From NCBI GenBank assembly GCA_009377585.1, contig WHTS01000003.1:74015-138014 (forward strand): a stretch of DNA of 64,000 bases. The letters are read 5' to 3'. Position numbers and translations under genes: made by a program. A model generated the notes under the pieces. It ran no database searches. It was not told the origin of the DNA and worked only from the letters and a program-made list of their open reading frames with translations. Of the stretch, positions 25,929 to 36,510 are shown one piece after another. The DNA comes from Betaproteobacteria bacterium. GTDB taxonomy: Bacteria; Pseudomonadota; Gammaproteobacteria; Burkholderiales; WYBJ01. Every line of letters begins with the position of its first letter. Position 1 is the stretch's first letter.

Positions 25929-26028
25929 GCCGTTCGGACGGCGGCGCGCGCGGTATGCTAACGGGCCCGAGGAGAGACCCCTACGTGACCGACCGTTACG
26001 CCCATCCACCCACAAGCGCCTGCCTGCC

Positions 26029-27438
26029 ATGAACGAATCCCCGCTGCCCCCGGGTCCCGAGGCTTCGGACGGTTCTGCCGCGCGCGCCGAGCGCAAGCCC
26101 GTGCGCGCCTGGCTATGGTTCGTCCTGGTCGCGGCGCTGGCCTCGGGCGGCTACTACTTCTACGATCGTCACAAGGCGCAGACGCTGGCCGCCGCGAAGG
26201 AGGCGGCCAGCAAGAAGGGCTTCGGCAAGGGGCTGGGCGGGCCGACGCCTGTGGTCGCGGTGCCGGCGCTCAAGGCGCCGATCAACGTCTTCCTGGATGG
26301 GCTGGGCACGGTGACGCCGCTGCGCACGGTGACGGTGCGCAGCCGCGTCGAAGGGCAGCTCATGCGCGTGCACTTCGACGAGGGCGAGCGGGTCAAGCAG
26401 GGACAGCTGCTGGCCGAGATCGACCCGCGGCCGTTCGAAGTGATGTTGACGCAGGCCGAGGGTCAGCTCGCGCGCGACCAGGCATTGCTGGCCAACGCCC
26501 GCATCGATGTCGAGCGCTATCGCACGCTGCTCGCGCAGGACTCGATCGCCAAGCAGCAGGTGGATGCGCAGGAAGCTCTGGTGCGCCAGTACGAAGGCAT
26601 CGTCAAATCCGACCAAGGTCAGGTCGAGAGCGCCCGCCTGCAGCTCAGCTACGCGCACATCACCGCCCCGATCACGGGCCGTGTGGGCTTGCGCCAGGTC
26701 GATCCCGGCAACATCGTGCGCGGAGCCGATGCCAACGGCATCGTGGTGATCACGCAGCTCGCGCCGATCGGCGTGCTCTTCACCGTGCCGCAGGATAGTC
26801 TGCCCGCATTGATGAAGCGCACGCGCGCCGACGAACGCCTGCCGGTGGAAGCCTGGGACCGCGAGCAGAAGACGCGCCTTGCGCAAGGCAGCCTGCTCGC
26901 AGTCGACAACCTGGTCGACGTCGCGACCGGCACGATCAAGTTGAAGGCGCAGTTCAAGAACGCGGGCAGCGAGCTTTTCCCGAACCAGTTCGTCAACGTG
27001 CGCCTGAAGCTCGAAACTCTGGAAGAGCAGACGGTGATCGCGCAGTCGGCGGTGCAGCGCGGCGGGCGCGGGCTTTTCGTCTACGTGGTGAAGGACGACA
27101 TGACGGTGACCGCGCGTCCCGTCGAGCTCGGACCCGCGGACGGGCCGCGCGTCTCGGTCGTGAAGGGCATCAAACCGGGCGAGCGCGTGGTGGTCGACGG
27201 CATCGATCGCCTGCGCGAAGGCACGCGCGTATCCCTCGCCAAGCGGCCCGAGTACAAACCCTCGGTGGACGGCGGCAGCGGCGCCCGCAAGAAGGGCAAG
27301 GGGAAAGGCAAGGCCAGCGAGGCTTCGACGGAAAAGTCTTCCGCCGAAGCGGGCAGCGAAGAGGCACCGAAGAAGAAGCGCCGGCGCAAGCCTCCTGCGG
27401 AAAGCCAGGACGGCACCACCGCACCGGCCCGGCAGTAG
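26029..27438 (+). CDS. RND efflux periplasmic adaptor (MdtA-like)
   Basis: The protein has 469 residues. An N-terminal membrane anchor (AWLWFVLVAALASGGYYFY) is followed by the lipoyl half-motifs VTVRSRVEGQLMRVHFDEGERVKQGQLLAEIDPRPF, an alpha-hairpin (LLANARIDVERYRTLL to VRQYEGIVK), then ITAPITGRVGLRQVDPGNIV and the beta-barrel. The last 60 residues are a Lys/Arg/Glu-rich tail (KKGKGKGKAS and PKKKRRRKPP), longer than usual. It links two inner-membrane pumps to the outer-membrane channel. It is the first of four tightly packed genes; the next starts 3 bp after its stop. Confidence 0.94.
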   Translation: MNESPLPPGPEASDGSAARAERKPVRAWLWFVLVAALASGGYYFYDRHKAQTLAAAKEAASKKGFGKGLGGPTPVVAVPALKAPINVFLDGLGTVTPLRTVTVRSRVEGQLMRVHFDEGERVKQGQLLAEIDPRPFEVMLTQAEGQLARDQALLANARIDVERYRTLLAQDSIAKQQVDAQEALVRQYEGIVKSDQGQVESARLQLSYAHITAPITGRVGLRQVDPGNIVRGADANGIVVITQLAPIGVLFTVPQDSLPALMKRTRADERLPVEAWDREQKTRLAQGSLLAVDNLVDVATGTIKLKAQFKNAGSELFPNQFVNVRLKLETLEEQTVIAQSAVQRGGRGLFVYVVKDDMTVTARPVELGPADGPRVSVVKGIKPGERVVVDGIDRLREGTRVSLAKRPEYKPSVDGGSGARKKGKGKGKASEASTEKSSAEAGSEEAPKKKRRRKPPAESQDGTTAPARQ

Positions 27439-27441
27439 GCC

Positions 27442-30400
27442 ATGAATCCGTCCCGACTCTTCATCATGCGGCCGGTGGCGACCACGCTGCTGATGGTCGC
27501 GATCCTGCTCTCGGGCATGGTGGCCTACCGGCAGCTTGCGACCTCGGCGCTGCCGGACGTGGATTACCCCACCATCCAGGTCTTCACGTTCTATCCCGGC
27601 GGCAGCCCGGAGGTGCTCGCCTCGACGGTCACCGCGCCCCTGGAGCGGCAGTTCGGCCAGATTCCGGGTTTGAAGCAGATGTCCTCGACCAGCTCCGGCG
27701 GCGCCTCGGTCATCACCCTGCAGTTCGATCTGGAAGTGCCGCTCGACGTGGCCGAGCAGGGCGTGCAGGCTGCCATCAACGCCGGCTCCAATCTGCTGCC
27801 GAACGACCTGCCGGCGCCGCCCGTGTACAGCAAGGTCAATCCGGCCGATGCGCCGATTCTCACCCTCGGCCTTTCGTCGGCGACGCTGCCGTTGCCCGAG
27901 ATCCAGAATCTCGCCGACACCCGCCTCGCGCAGAAGATATCGCAGGTGACCGGCGTGGGGCTGGTCACCCTCGCCGGGGGCCAGCGTCCCGCGGTGCGCG
28001 TGCAGGCGAACCCCAAGGCGCTCGCCGCCAACGGGCTCAACCTGGAAGACCTGCGCGGTGCGATCGTCGCCGCCAACGTCAAGCGCGCCAAGGGCAACAT
28101 CGATACGCCCAGTCGCTCCTATGTGATCGACGCCAACGATCAGCTGCGCTCGGCGCAGGAGTACCGCTCGGTCGTCATCGCCTACCGCAACGGCGCGCCG
28201 GTGTTCCTGTCCGATGTCGCGGACGTGACCGAGGACGCGGAGAACGTGCGCCTCGCGGCCTGGATGAACAACGTGCCGGCGGTGATCGTCAATATCCAGC
28301 GCCAGCCCGGCACCAACGTGATCGAGGTGGTCGACCGCATCAAGCGCCAGCTGCCGCAGCTGACCGCCTCGCTTCCGGCCGCGGTCGACGTCGCCGTGCT
28401 GACCGATCGCACCATCACCATCCGCGCTTCGGTGCGCGACGTGCAGATCGAGCTCGCCTTCGCCATCGCCCTGGTCGTGCTGGTGATCTTCCTTTTCCTG
28501 CGCAACGTCCGCGCCACCCTCATCCCGAGCGTGGCCGTGCCGCTGTCGCTGGTCGGCACCTTCGGCTTCATGTACCTCGCCGGGTTCTCCATCAACAACC
28601 TGACGCTGATGGCGCTGGTGGTGGCAACCGGGTTCGTGGTCGACGACGCGATCGTGGTGATCGAGAACATCTCGCGCTACCTGGAGCGGGGCGACACGCC
28701 GCTCGAAGCGGCGCTCAAGGGCTCGCAGCAGATCGGATTCACCATCATCTCGCTCACCATCTCGCTGGTGGCGGTGCTGATCCCGCTGCTGTTCATGGGC
28801 GATGTGGTCGGCCGGCTGTTTCGCGAGTTCGCCGTCACGCTCGCCGTCGCGATCCTGATCTCGGGGGTCGTCTCGCTCACCCTCACTCCGATGATGTGCG
28901 CGCGGCTCATCCGGCACATCCCGGAGCAGGAGCAAAGCCGCTTCTACCGCGCCAGCCAGGGCGTGTTCGATCGCGTGATCCGCCGCTACGGGGTCATGCT
29001 CGAATGGGTTCTCAAGCACCAGGGCCTCACGCTGCTGGTGGTGATCGGCACGCTCGCGCTCACCGCGGCGCTGTACTTTGCGGTGCCCAAGGGCTTCTTT
29101 CCGCTGCAGGATACCGGCGCGATCCTGGGCATCACGGAGGCCGAGCAAAGCGTGTCGTTCCGCGCCATGGCCGAGCGCCAGGAGGCGATCGCGCGGGTCG
29201 TGCTGGAGGATCCCGCGGTCGTGAGCCTGTCCTCGTTCATCGGCGTGGACGGCGTCAACACCACGCTCAACAGCGGGCGCATGCTGATCAACCTGAAACC
29301 GCTGGCCGCGCGCGATGTCCGTGCCGTCGATGTGATCCGGCGCTTGCAGCCGCGGCTCGCCGAGTTGCACGGCATCACGCTTTACATGCAGCCGGTGCAG
29401 GACCTGTCGATCGAGGATCGCATCAGCCGCAACCAGTACCAGTTCACGCTCGAGTCGCCCGACGGCGCCTTGCTTTCCGCCTGGGTGCCCAGGCTGGTCG
29501 AAAGGCTGCGAGGCTCGCCGCTGCTCACCGACGTCGCCTCGGATCTGCAGGACCGGGGCCTGCAGGTGTTTCTCGATATCGACCGCGACAGCGCGGGACG
29601 CCTGGGCATCACGCCGGCAGCGATCAACACCGCACTCTACAATGCCTTCGGCCAGCGGCTGGTTTCGACCATCTTCACGCAGTCGAGTCAGTATCGGGTC
29701 GTGCTGGAGGTGCAGGAGGCATTCCGCCGCGGCCCCGAAGCCGTGGATGACATTTACGTCGCCTCCTCCTCCGGCCAGCAGGTGCCGCTGTCCTCGCTCG
29801 CGCGCGTGAGCGTCGGCAACGCCATGCTCGCGATCAATCACGTCGGCCAGTTTCCGGCCGCTACGATCTCGTTCAATCTCGCCCGCGGCGCATCGCTCGG
29901 CAACGCCGTCGACCTGGTGGAGGCCGCCGAGCGCGAGATCGGCCTGCCGCCCGCGATCCAGACCAATTTCCAGGGCGCGGCCGCATCTTTTCGCGAGTCG
30001 CTCGGCGATACGCTGCTGCTGGTGCTGGCCGCCGTGGTGACGATGTACATCGTGCTGGGCGTGCTGTACGAGAGCTTCATCCACCCGGTGACGATTCTTT
30101 CCACGCTGCCCACCGCCACCGTCGGGGCGCTCGCTGCGTTGCTGCTCGCCGGCAACCAGGTCGACATCATCGCCGTCATCGGCATCATCCTGCTGATCGG
30201 CATCGTGAAGAAGAACGCCATCATGATGATCGACTTCGCTCTCGACGCCGAGAGGAGCGAAGGCCTTGCCCCACGCGAGGCAATCTTCCAGGCGTGCCTG
30301 CTGCGCTTCCGGCCGATCCTCATGACGACGCTGGCCGCGCTGCTCGGGGCGCTGCCGCTGATGCTCGGAACGGGCGTGGGCTCGGAGCTGCGGCACCCGC

Positions 30401-30537
30401 TGGGGCTGACGATGGTCGGGGGCCTGATCGTGAGCCAGGTGCTCACGCTCTTCACCACGCCGGTCATCTATCTCGCGTTCGACCGCCTGGCCCGGCGCAT
30501 GCGCGCTCGTCCGGCGTCGGCGCGTCCGGCGGCTTGA
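27442..30537 (+). CDS. RND multidrug efflux permease (MdtB-like)
   Basis: The protein has 1031 residues, the normal size of an HAE1-family RND pump with 12 membrane helices and two large periplasmic loops. [21 protein letters not shown] forms helix 1. The proton-relay pair Asp-Asp is in [17 protein letters not shown] (helix 4). [19 protein letters not shown] and [19 protein letters not shown] are typical. It exports drugs or other small molecules using the proton gradient. Two permeases in one operon (with 30548) is the MdtBC arrangement, where the two form a heterotrimer. Confidence 0.95.
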   Translation: MNPSRLFIMRPVATTLLMVAILLSGMVAYRQLATSALPDVDYPTIQVFTFYPGGSPEVLASTVTAPLERQFGQIPGLKQMSSTSSGGASVITLQFDLEVPLDVAEQGVQAAINAGSNLLPNDLPAPPVYSKVNPADAPILTLGLSSATLPLPEIQNLADTRLAQKISQVTGVGLVTLAGGQRPAVRVQANPKALAANGLNLEDLRGAIVAANVKRAKGNIDTPSRSYVIDANDQLRSAQEYRSVVIAYRNGAPVFLSDVADVTEDAENVRLAAWMNNVPAVIVNIQRQPGTNVIEVVDRIKRQLPQLTASLPAAVDVAVLTDRTITIRASVRDVQIELAFAIALVVLVIFLFLRNVRATLIPSVAVPLSLVGTFGFMYLAGFSINNLTLMALVVATGFVVDDAIVVIENISRYLERGDTPLEAALKGSQQIGFTIISLTISLVAVLIPLLFMGDVVGRLFREFAVTLAVAILISGVVSLTLTPMMCARLIRHIPEQEQSRFYRASQGVFDRVIRRYGVMLEWVLKHQGLTLLVVIGTLALTAALYFAVPKGFFPLQDTGAILGITEAEQSVSFRAMAERQEAIARVVLEDPAVVSLSSFIGVDGVNTTLNSGRMLINLKPLAARDVRAVDVIRRLQPRLAELHGITLYMQPVQDLSIEDRISRNQYQFTLESPDGALLSAWVPRLVERLRGSPLLTDVASDLQDRGLQVFLDIDRDSAGRLGITPAAINTALYNAFGQRLVSTIFTQSSQYRVVLEVQEAFRRGPEAVDDIYVASSSGQQVPLSSLARVSVGNAMLAINHVGQFPAATISFNLARGASLGNAVDLVEAAEREIGLPPAIQTNFQGAAASFRESLGDTLLLVLAAVVTMYIVLGVLYESFIHPVTILSTLPTATVGALAALLLAGNQVDIIAVIGIILLIGIVKKNAIMMIDFALDAERSEGLAPREAIFQACLLRFRPILMTTLAALLGALPLMLGTGVGSELRHPLGLTMVGGLIVSQVLTLFTTPVIYLAFDRLARRMRARPASARPAA

Positions 30538-30547
30538 GCTCGGTTCG

Positions 30548-33500
30548 ATGAACCTTCCCGCCATCTTCATCGCGCGGCCGGTTGCGACCACGCTCATCAT
30601 GCTGGGGCTCGTACTCGCGGGCGCGATCGCGTTCACGCGCCTGCCGGTGTCGCCCCTGCCGCAGGTCGAGTACCCGGTGATCTCGGTGACGGCAAGTCTG
30701 CCGGGCGCAAGCCCCGAAACGATGGCGGCGACGGTCGCGACACCTCTGGAGCGCCAGCTCGGGCGCATCGCCGGGGTGAACGAGATCACTTCCTCCTCCT
30801 CGCTGGGTACGACGCGGGTGGTGCTGCAATTCGATCTCAATCGCAACATCAACGAGGCCGCGATCGAAGTGCAGGCGGCGATCAATGCGGCGCGCGGCCA
30901 GCTGCCTTCGGGCATGCCGAACAACCCGACCTACCGCAAGGTGAACCCGGCCGATGCACCGATCATGGTGCTCGCGCTCACCTCCGAGATGCACTCGCGC
31001 GGGCAGATCTACGACGTGGCCTCGACCATCGTCGCGCAGAAGCTCTCGCAGGTGCGCGGCATCGGCCAGGTCAACGTCAGCGGCAGCTCGCTGCCGGCGG
31101 TGCGCGCAGCGATCAATCCGCGCGCCTTGAGCCATCAGGGCATCGGGCTGGAAGACGTGCGCGCTGCGCTGATCGCGGCCAACTCCAACCGGCCCAAAGG
31201 ACTGGTGGAGGATCACGATCGGCAATGGTGGATCCACGCCAACGATCAGGCGTTCACTGCGGCCGAGTACCTGCCGCTGGTGGTGGCGTATCGCAACGGC
31301 GCAGCGGTGCGCTTGAGCGACGTGGCGACTGTGACCGACTCGGTGCAGGACAAGAACAATGCCGCGGTCTCGGACGGCCACCCGGCCGTGCTGCTGATCC
31401 TCTATCGCGAGCCGAACGCCAATATCCTGCAGACGGTGCAGCGGGTGGAGGCGCTGCTGCCGTGGCTGCGCGCCTCGATGCCGGAAGCCATGGACCTCGG
31501 CACGGCGCTGGAGCGCACGAGCACCATTCGCGGCTCGATCCGCGAAGTCGAGCGCACGCTCATCATCTCGGTCGGGCTGGTGGTGCTGGTGGTGTTCGCG
31601 TTTCTGCGCAACTTTCGCGCCACGCTGGTCCCGGCGGCCGCCGTGCCGGTCTCGCTCGTCGGCACCTTCGCCTTCATGTACCTCGCGGGCTACAGCATCA
31701 ACAATCTGTCGCTGATGGCGCTGATCGTGGCGGCCGGCTTCGTGGTCGACGACGCGATCGTCGTGCTGGAGAACACCACGCGCTACATCGAGCGCGGCAT
31801 GACGCCGCGCGAGGCCGCCCATGTCGGCGCGCGCGAGGTCGCTTTCACCGTACTCTCGATGAGCCTGTCGCTCATTGCCGTGTTCATCCCGATTCTGCTG
31901 ATGGGCGATGTGGTCGGGCGCTATTTTCGCGAGTTCGCCGTGACGCTGTCGGTCGCGATTCTGATCTCGCTGGTGGCCTCGCTCACGCTCACGCCGATGA
32001 TGTGCGCGCTGCTGCTGCGTCCGCCGCGGCCCCAGAGTGTTCTGGTGCGCGCCAGCGAGCGATGGTTCGCCGCGATGCTGCGCGGCTATGAGCGCAGTCT
32101 CGCGTTTGCGCTGCGCCACTCGTTCCTGACCATCGTCGTGCTGGCCGCGGTCATCGGTCTCAATGTCCACCTGTACAACACCATCCCCAAAGGCTTCTTT
32201 CCGCAGCAGGACACGGGGCGTCTGTTCGGCGGCTTGCGCGCCGACCAGTCCGCACCGTTCGTGCTGACCCAGCGCAAGATGGAGTCCTTTGTCGAGATCG
32301 TGCGCGCCGACCCGGCGGTGCAGAAGGTGACGGCCGTGGTGGGCGGCGGTTCGCGCCGCTCGGGCATGATGTTCGTCACGTTGAAGCCGCTTGCGGAGCG
32401 AACCGATACGGCGGCGCAGGTCGTGGACCGGTTGCGCCGCCAGGCGCTGCGTGTTCCCGGGGCAAGGCTGTTTCTGTATCCGGTGCAGGATGTCCGTATC
32501 GGCGGCAGGCAGGCCTCCAGCACCTACCAGTACACCTTGCGCAGCGACGATCTGGAGTTGTTGCGCACCTGGACGCCGCGCCTGGAGCAGGTGCTGCTGA
32601 GCGCGCCCGAGCTGCAGGACGTCGACTCCGACCAGGAGACGCGCGGCATGCAGCTCACGCTGGTGATCGACCGGCCGACCGCCGCGCGCTACGGCCTGAC
32701 GCCGGATCTCATCGATACCACACTCGGCAACGCGTTCAGCCAGGCGGTGGTTTCGACCATCTACCGCGAACGCAATCAGTACCGCGTGGTGATGGAGGTG
32801 GAAGAGCGCTTCCAGCGCAGTCCCGAGGCGCTGAAGCGGATTCACGTGCAAGCGCCCGGCGGCGCTATCGTGCCGCTGTCCGCCGTGGCGCGCTACGAGC
32901 TCACCAACACGCCGCTGTCGGTGAACCATCAAAGCCAGTTCGCCGCCTCGACCATCTCCTTCAACCTTGCCGAAGGTGCTTCGCTCTCGGACGCCACGGC
33001 GCGCATCGAGAATGCGATGGCCCGCATCGGCATGCCGACGACGATCTTCGGCACGTTCGAAGGCACGGCGCGCAGCTTCCGGCGCTCGCTGCAATATCAG
33101 CCGTGGCTCATCCTGGCCGCGATCGTCGCCGTCTACATCGTGCTCGGCATCCTGTACGAAAGCTACATCCATCCGCTCACGATTCTGTCGACGCTGCCGT
33201 CGGCGGGCGTCGGCGCGCTGCTCGGGCTGATGCTGTTCGATACCGAGTTCGGCATAATCGCGCTGATAGCGCTATTCCTTCTCATCGGCATCGTGAAGAA
33301 GAACGCCATCATGATGGTGGACTTCGCGCTTGCCGCCGAGCGCAGCGAAGGCAAACGGCCCGAGGAGGCGATCTTCGAGGCCTGCCGCCTGCGCTTTCGG
33401 CCGATCATGATGACGACCATGGCGGCAATGCTGGGCGCGCTGCCGCTCGCGCTCGGCGCGGGCGACGGCGCGGAATTGCGCACGCCGCTCGGCATCGCCA

Positions 33501-33640
33501 TCGTCGGCGGCCTCATGCTGAGCCAGCTGCTGACGCTCTACACCACGCCGGTCGTGTACCTGTACCTGGATCGCTTCCGCCTGTGGTGCGCACGCACGCG
33601 CCGGCCGCCGCGTGCCGGTGAGCCGCTCGAGCTGCGCTGA
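30548..33640 (+). CDS. RND multidrug efflux permease (MdtC-like)
   Basis: The protein has 1030 residues, paralogous to its neighbour. It starts MNLPAIFIARPVATTLIMLGLVLAG and keeps the helix-4 Asp pair in [16 protein letters not shown], the [19 protein letters not shown] segment and [19 protein letters not shown]. It begins 10 bp after the previous stop. Its TGA shares one base with the ATG of the channel gene, so translation is coupled. It probably combines with the first permease, as in MdtBC of E. coli. Confidence 0.95.
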   Translation: MNLPAIFIARPVATTLIMLGLVLAGAIAFTRLPVSPLPQVEYPVISVTASLPGASPETMAATVATPLERQLGRIAGVNEITSSSSLGTTRVVLQFDLNRNINEAAIEVQAAINAARGQLPSGMPNNPTYRKVNPADAPIMVLALTSEMHSRGQIYDVASTIVAQKLSQVRGIGQVNVSGSSLPAVRAAINPRALSHQGIGLEDVRAALIAANSNRPKGLVEDHDRQWWIHANDQAFTAAEYLPLVVAYRNGAAVRLSDVATVTDSVQDKNNAAVSDGHPAVLLILYREPNANILQTVQRVEALLPWLRASMPEAMDLGTALERTSTIRGSIREVERTLIISVGLVVLVVFAFLRNFRATLVPAAAVPVSLVGTFAFMYLAGYSINNLSLMALIVAAGFVVDDAIVVLENTTRYIERGMTPREAAHVGAREVAFTVLSMSLSLIAVFIPILLMGDVVGRYFREFAVTLSVAILISLVASLTLTPMMCALLLRPPRPQSVLVRASERWFAAMLRGYERSLAFALRHSFLTIVVLAAVIGLNVHLYNTIPKGFFPQQDTGRLFGGLRADQSAPFVLTQRKMESFVEIVRADPAVQKVTAVVGGGSRRSGMMFVTLKPLAERTDTAAQVVDRLRRQALRVPGARLFLYPVQDVRIGGRQASSTYQYTLRSDDLELLRTWTPRLEQVLLSAPELQDVDSDQETRGMQLTLVIDRPTAARYGLTPDLIDTTLGNAFSQAVVSTIYRERNQYRVVMEVEERFQRSPEALKRIHVQAPGGAIVPLSAVARYELTNTPLSVNHQSQFAASTISFNLAEGASLSDATARIENAMARIGMPTTIFGTFEGTARSFRRSLQYQPWLILAAIVAVYIVLGILYESYIHPLTILSTLPSAGVGALLGLMLFDTEFGIIALIALFLLIGIVKKNAIMMVDFALAAERSEGKRPEEAIFEACRLRFRPIMMTTMAAMLGALPLALGAGDGAELRTPLGIAIVGGLMLSQLLTLYTTPVVYLYLDRFRLWCARTRRPPRAGEPLELR

Positions 33641-35121
33641 TGCGAGTGGGCCGCGGTGTTTCGTCCCGAGCGTGCGCGGCGCTGCGCGCGCTCGCGCCGG
33701 TCGCCGGCGCGGTTGCACTCGGCGCCTGCATCGTGGTGGGCCCGACCTACCAGCCGCCGGCCGTTGCAACGCCCGCCGAATATCGCGAGGCGGGCGCGCT
33801 GTGGAAGACGGCAAAGCCGAGCGATGTGGTCAAGCGCGCCAGCTGGTGGGAGCTCTACGAGGATCCGCAGTTGAGCGCCCTGGCCAGCCGCGTGCAGAGC
33901 GCCAACCAGGACGTGCGCCAGGCCGAGGCGCGCGTGCGCCAGGCTCAGGCCATCGTGCGCCAGGCCCAGGCGCAACGCTATCCCTTCGTCGGCGGCGGCG
34001 GTGCGGCGAATCGAAGCCGCGTCGTGAACGAAGGATCGGGCACCAGCACGACCTTGGAGCTCGCGCTCGACGCTTCCTGGGAGCCGGATCTGTGGGGGCG
34101 GGTGCGGCGCACGATCGAAGCGGGCGAGGCGCAGCTGCAGGCGCAGGCCGCCGATCTGGAATCGATCCGGTTGGCGGCGATCGCCACCCTGGTGCAGAAC
34201 TATCTCGCGTTGCGGGTGACCGACATCCAGGCGCGGCTGCTCGATGACACGGTGAGCGCGTTCGAGCGCTTCCTGCAGCTGACGCGCAACCGCTACAACG
34301 CCGGCGTCGCGGCCAAGGCCGACGTCATCCAGGCCGAGGCGCAGCTGCGCAGCAACCAGGCGCAGCGCGTCGACCTGGGCGTCCAGCGCGCGCAGCTCGA
34401 ACATTCGATCGCGGTGTTGGTCGGCGAGCCGCCGGCGGCATTGACCGTGCCGTCCGCCACGATGATCGCGGTCCTGCCTGCCATTCCGGCGGGCATACCG
34501 TCGGAGCTGCTGCAACGACGGCCCGATATCGCGCGCGCCGAGCGCAACGTCGCAGCGGCCAACGCGCGCATCGGCGTCGCGCAGGCCGCGCTCTACCCTT
34601 CGCTCAACCTCTCGGCCGCAACGGGGCTGCGCAGCGCCACGCTGGCGAATCGGCTGGGCGCGCCCAATTTGTTCTGGGCGCTGGGCGCCGCCGCCAGCCA
34701 GGTCCTGTTCGATGCCGGCGAGCGCGAGGCGATCACGGACGAGGCGCGCGCCGCGCACGAAGTGGAAGTGGCCTTCTATCGGCGCACCGTGCTGGCGGCG
34801 TTCCAGGAGGTCGAAGATCAGTTGGCGACGCTGCGCATTCTGGAAGAGGAAGCGAAATTGCAGGCCGATGCGGTGACGGCCGCGCGCGAGTCGGTTCGGT
34901 TGGTGGAGAACCAGTACAAGGCGGGCACGGCGAGCTTCCTCGCCGTCATCACCGTGCAGGCGATCGCGCTCTCCGACCAGCGCACGGCGGTGCAGATCCT
35001 CGGCCGGCGCCTGCTGGCCAGCGTGCAGCTCGTGCGCGCGTTGGGCGGGGGCTGGGACGGTCAGCTGCCCGTCCCGCAGTTGGGCGCGCAGTCCCCGCAG
35101 TTGGGCGCGCAGTCCCGGTAG
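33640..35121 (+). CDS. Outer-membrane efflux channel (NodT/OprM family lipoprotein)
   Basis: The protein has 493 residues. The N-terminus ends in a lipobox, VALGAC, so it is likely lipid-anchored at that Cys. Two copies of the outer-membrane efflux fold follow (RASWWELYEDPQLSALASRVQ and later LLQRRPDIARAERNVAAANARIGVAQAALYPSLNLSA). It forms the trimeric exit duct for the upstream pumps. The last residues are a duplicated QLGAQSP unit made by a 21-bp tandem repeat. Its 3' end overlaps the converging oxidoreductase gene by 61 bp. Confidence 0.94.
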   Translation: MRVGRGVSSRACAALRALAPVAGAVALGACIVVGPTYQPPAVATPAEYREAGALWKTAKPSDVVKRASWWELYEDPQLSALASRVQSANQDVRQAEARVRQAQAIVRQAQAQRYPFVGGGGAANRSRVVNEGSGTSTTLELALDASWEPDLWGRVRRTIEAGEAQLQAQAADLESIRLAAIATLVQNYLALRVTDIQARLLDDTVSAFERFLQLTRNRYNAGVAAKADVIQAEAQLRSNQAQRVDLGVQRAQLEHSIAVLVGEPPAALTVPSATMIAVLPAIPAGIPSELLQRRPDIARAERNVAAANARIGVAQAALYPSLNLSAATGLRSATLANRLGAPNLFWALGAAASQVLFDAGEREAITDEARAAHEVEVAFYRRTVLAAFQEVEDQLATLRILEEEAKLQADAVTAARESVRLVENQYKAGTASFLAVITVQAIALSDQRTAVQILGRRLLASVQLVRALGGGWDGQLPVPQLGAQSPQLGAQSR

Positions 35122-36353
35122 GCCAGAGCCGAGGCGGCACCGGCCTGCGTGCTGACCGCCGCGTTCATTGCATCGACGTTCTCCGGCGCGAAGAACTCTG
35201 CAGGCGAGATCGTCCCGGCGTTCATCCGCGCGAAGCCATCCATGGCCCGCTGCTTGCCGTGAATCGCGCCGAAGAGCCGTTGCATTTCGGGTGAGGGGGG
35301 TTCCAGAGTCGCCAGGTGACAGGTGAATTCGTACATCGCCTTCACGCGTGCATCGCGTGCGCGCTGGTACTCGCTCATCGCGGCCTCGAACGGCAGCGCT
35401 CCGGAGAAGAACCCGTCGAGCGCGGCGACGCAGAGCTCGGCGTCATGGAAGGCGTCCATAATTCCTTGTCCGGTAATGAAGTCCCTGTTGTAGCCCGCAT
35501 CACCCACGAGCGCCCAGCCTGGACCGTAGGGCTTGCGGAAATAGTTCGGCACGGCCGCAGCGGTGAACGGCGCCTCCCGCTGCGCGCCGCGCAGGCGCTC
35601 CGCGAAGGTCGGCGCCAGTTCGATCGCCTTCAGATAGCTGCCTTCGACGTCGCGCTTGTGTTGCGCGAACTCAGCGTACGGCCACCCGACAATGACCATG
35701 GTCAGATGGTCGTGAGTCGGAGCGACCGCGAAGCCCCGCTTGGCGCGGATATAGTTCTCGAATCTGCCATCCATCGGCAATCCGCTCCAATAGGTGTAGT
35801 ACGCGCCGAGCAACGGCGGTTTCTCGTCATAGTGTTCGGGCCGAACGGCCTTGGCCACGAACGAGCGTCTGCCATCGGCGCCGACGACGACTTGCGCCCG
35901 CTCGATGATGGAGCCGCCCTGCTTCGAGCGGCCCCTTATTCCGACCGCACGCCCCTCCTCGATCAGGACTTCCTCGACGGCGAAGCCTTCGCGGATCTCC
36001 GCGCCCGATCGGCCCGCGGCGTCGACGAGCAGCTTGTCCAGTATCGGCCGCCTTGGGCAATACGCTACGGGTGCTTCCGTGGTGCCTGGCGCGCCGGTAA
36101 TCGTGATGGCGCCGAAGTCGAAGGCGTACGTGTGCATCGGCGGACACCCGGTCGCCGCCAGGCTGTCGAGAAGCTCCCACCTCGACAGGGCGCTCACGCC
36201 GAGGGGGTGCAGGATGTGAGTCGACACCGTATCGCTCGGGAACGTTGCGCGGTCGACGGCGAGGACCCGATATCCCCTCCGGGCCAATAGCATCGCCGTC
36301 GGCGAACCGGCACAGCGTGCGCCCACGACGATTGCATCGAATGCCTGCGTCAT
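35061..36353 (-). CDS. FAD-dependent oxidoreductase (geranylgeranyl-reductase-like)
   Basis: The protein has 430 residues. The FAD-binding N-terminus is FDAIVVGARCAGSPTAMLLARRGYRVLAVDRA. The second FAD motif VVVGADGRRS and the GDAGYNRDFITGQGIMDAF motif are those of the PHBH/geranylgeranyl reductase group. The substrate is unknown; it may be a monooxygenase or reductase of a lipid or aromatic compound. The ATG at 36353 has AAGGAG 6 bases upstream; an earlier Met adds 18 basic residues and lacks this site. The C-terminus (CAPNCGDCAPNCGTGS) is repeat-derived and Cys-rich, so it is probably a late extension. Confidence 0.87.
   Translation of the reverse strand: MTQAFDAIVVGARCAGSPTAMLLARRGYRVLAVDRATFPSDTVSTHILHPLGVSALSRWELLDSLAATGCPPMHTYAFDFGAITITGAPGTTEAPVAYCPRRPILDKLLVDAAGRSGAEIREGFAVEEVLIEEGRAVGIRGRSKQGGSIIERAQVVVGADGRRSFVAKAVRPEHYDEKPPLLGAYYTYWSGLPMDGRFENYIRAKRGFAVAPTHDHLTMVIVGWPYAEFAQHKRDVEGSYLKAIELAPTFAERLRGAQREAPFTAAAVPNYFRKPYGPGWALVGDAGYNRDFITGQGIMDAFHDAELCVAALDGFFSGALPFEAAMSEYQRARDARVKAMYEFTCHLATLEPPSPEMQRLFGAIHGKQRAMDGFARMNAGTISPAEFFAPENVDAMNAAVSTQAGAASALAYRDCAPNCGDCAPNCGTGS
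35073..35114. repeat. 21-bp tandem duplication at overlapping gene ends
   Basis: CCCGCAGTTGGGCGCGCAGTC (21 bp) occurs at 35073-35093 and again, identical, at 35094-35114. It lies within the last codons of both the plus-strand channel gene and the minus-strand oxidoreductase gene, and being a multiple of three it keeps both frames. It encodes QLGAQSP units on one strand and CAPNCGD-type units on the other. Confidence 0.9.
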
Positions 36354-36510
36354 CGCGATCTCCTTCAAGGTTCGGGTTCTCCGCGTTCGCGCTGCCGATC
36401 TGCGCACAAGCTAGCGGAGAAGGCGAGGGCGCGCTTCGGGGGAACACGCCAGTGTCCCCGGCGATGGCGTGGGTGATTTCCCCCAGATGCGGGCAAGTAG
36501 CCCGAGTCGG

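Larger units (their letters stand above)
25676..26028. other. Divergent intergenic region upstream of the RND operon
   Basis: These 353 bases separate the Bug gene (minus) from the RND adaptor gene (plus). The part near 25880-25930 is AT-richer than its surroundings and holds the shared 25-bp motif and a likely -10. The remainder shows no gene I can support. Confidence 0.6.

Noticed and set aside
26113-30924. A 1603-codon open frame antisense to the RND operon, and similar long antisense frames at 10562-13354, 19588-22686 and 30464-33172
   Set aside because: They are shadows caused by GC-rich third positions of the real genes. Their translations are rich in Arg, His and Asp, and have no recognisable domains or ribosome sites.
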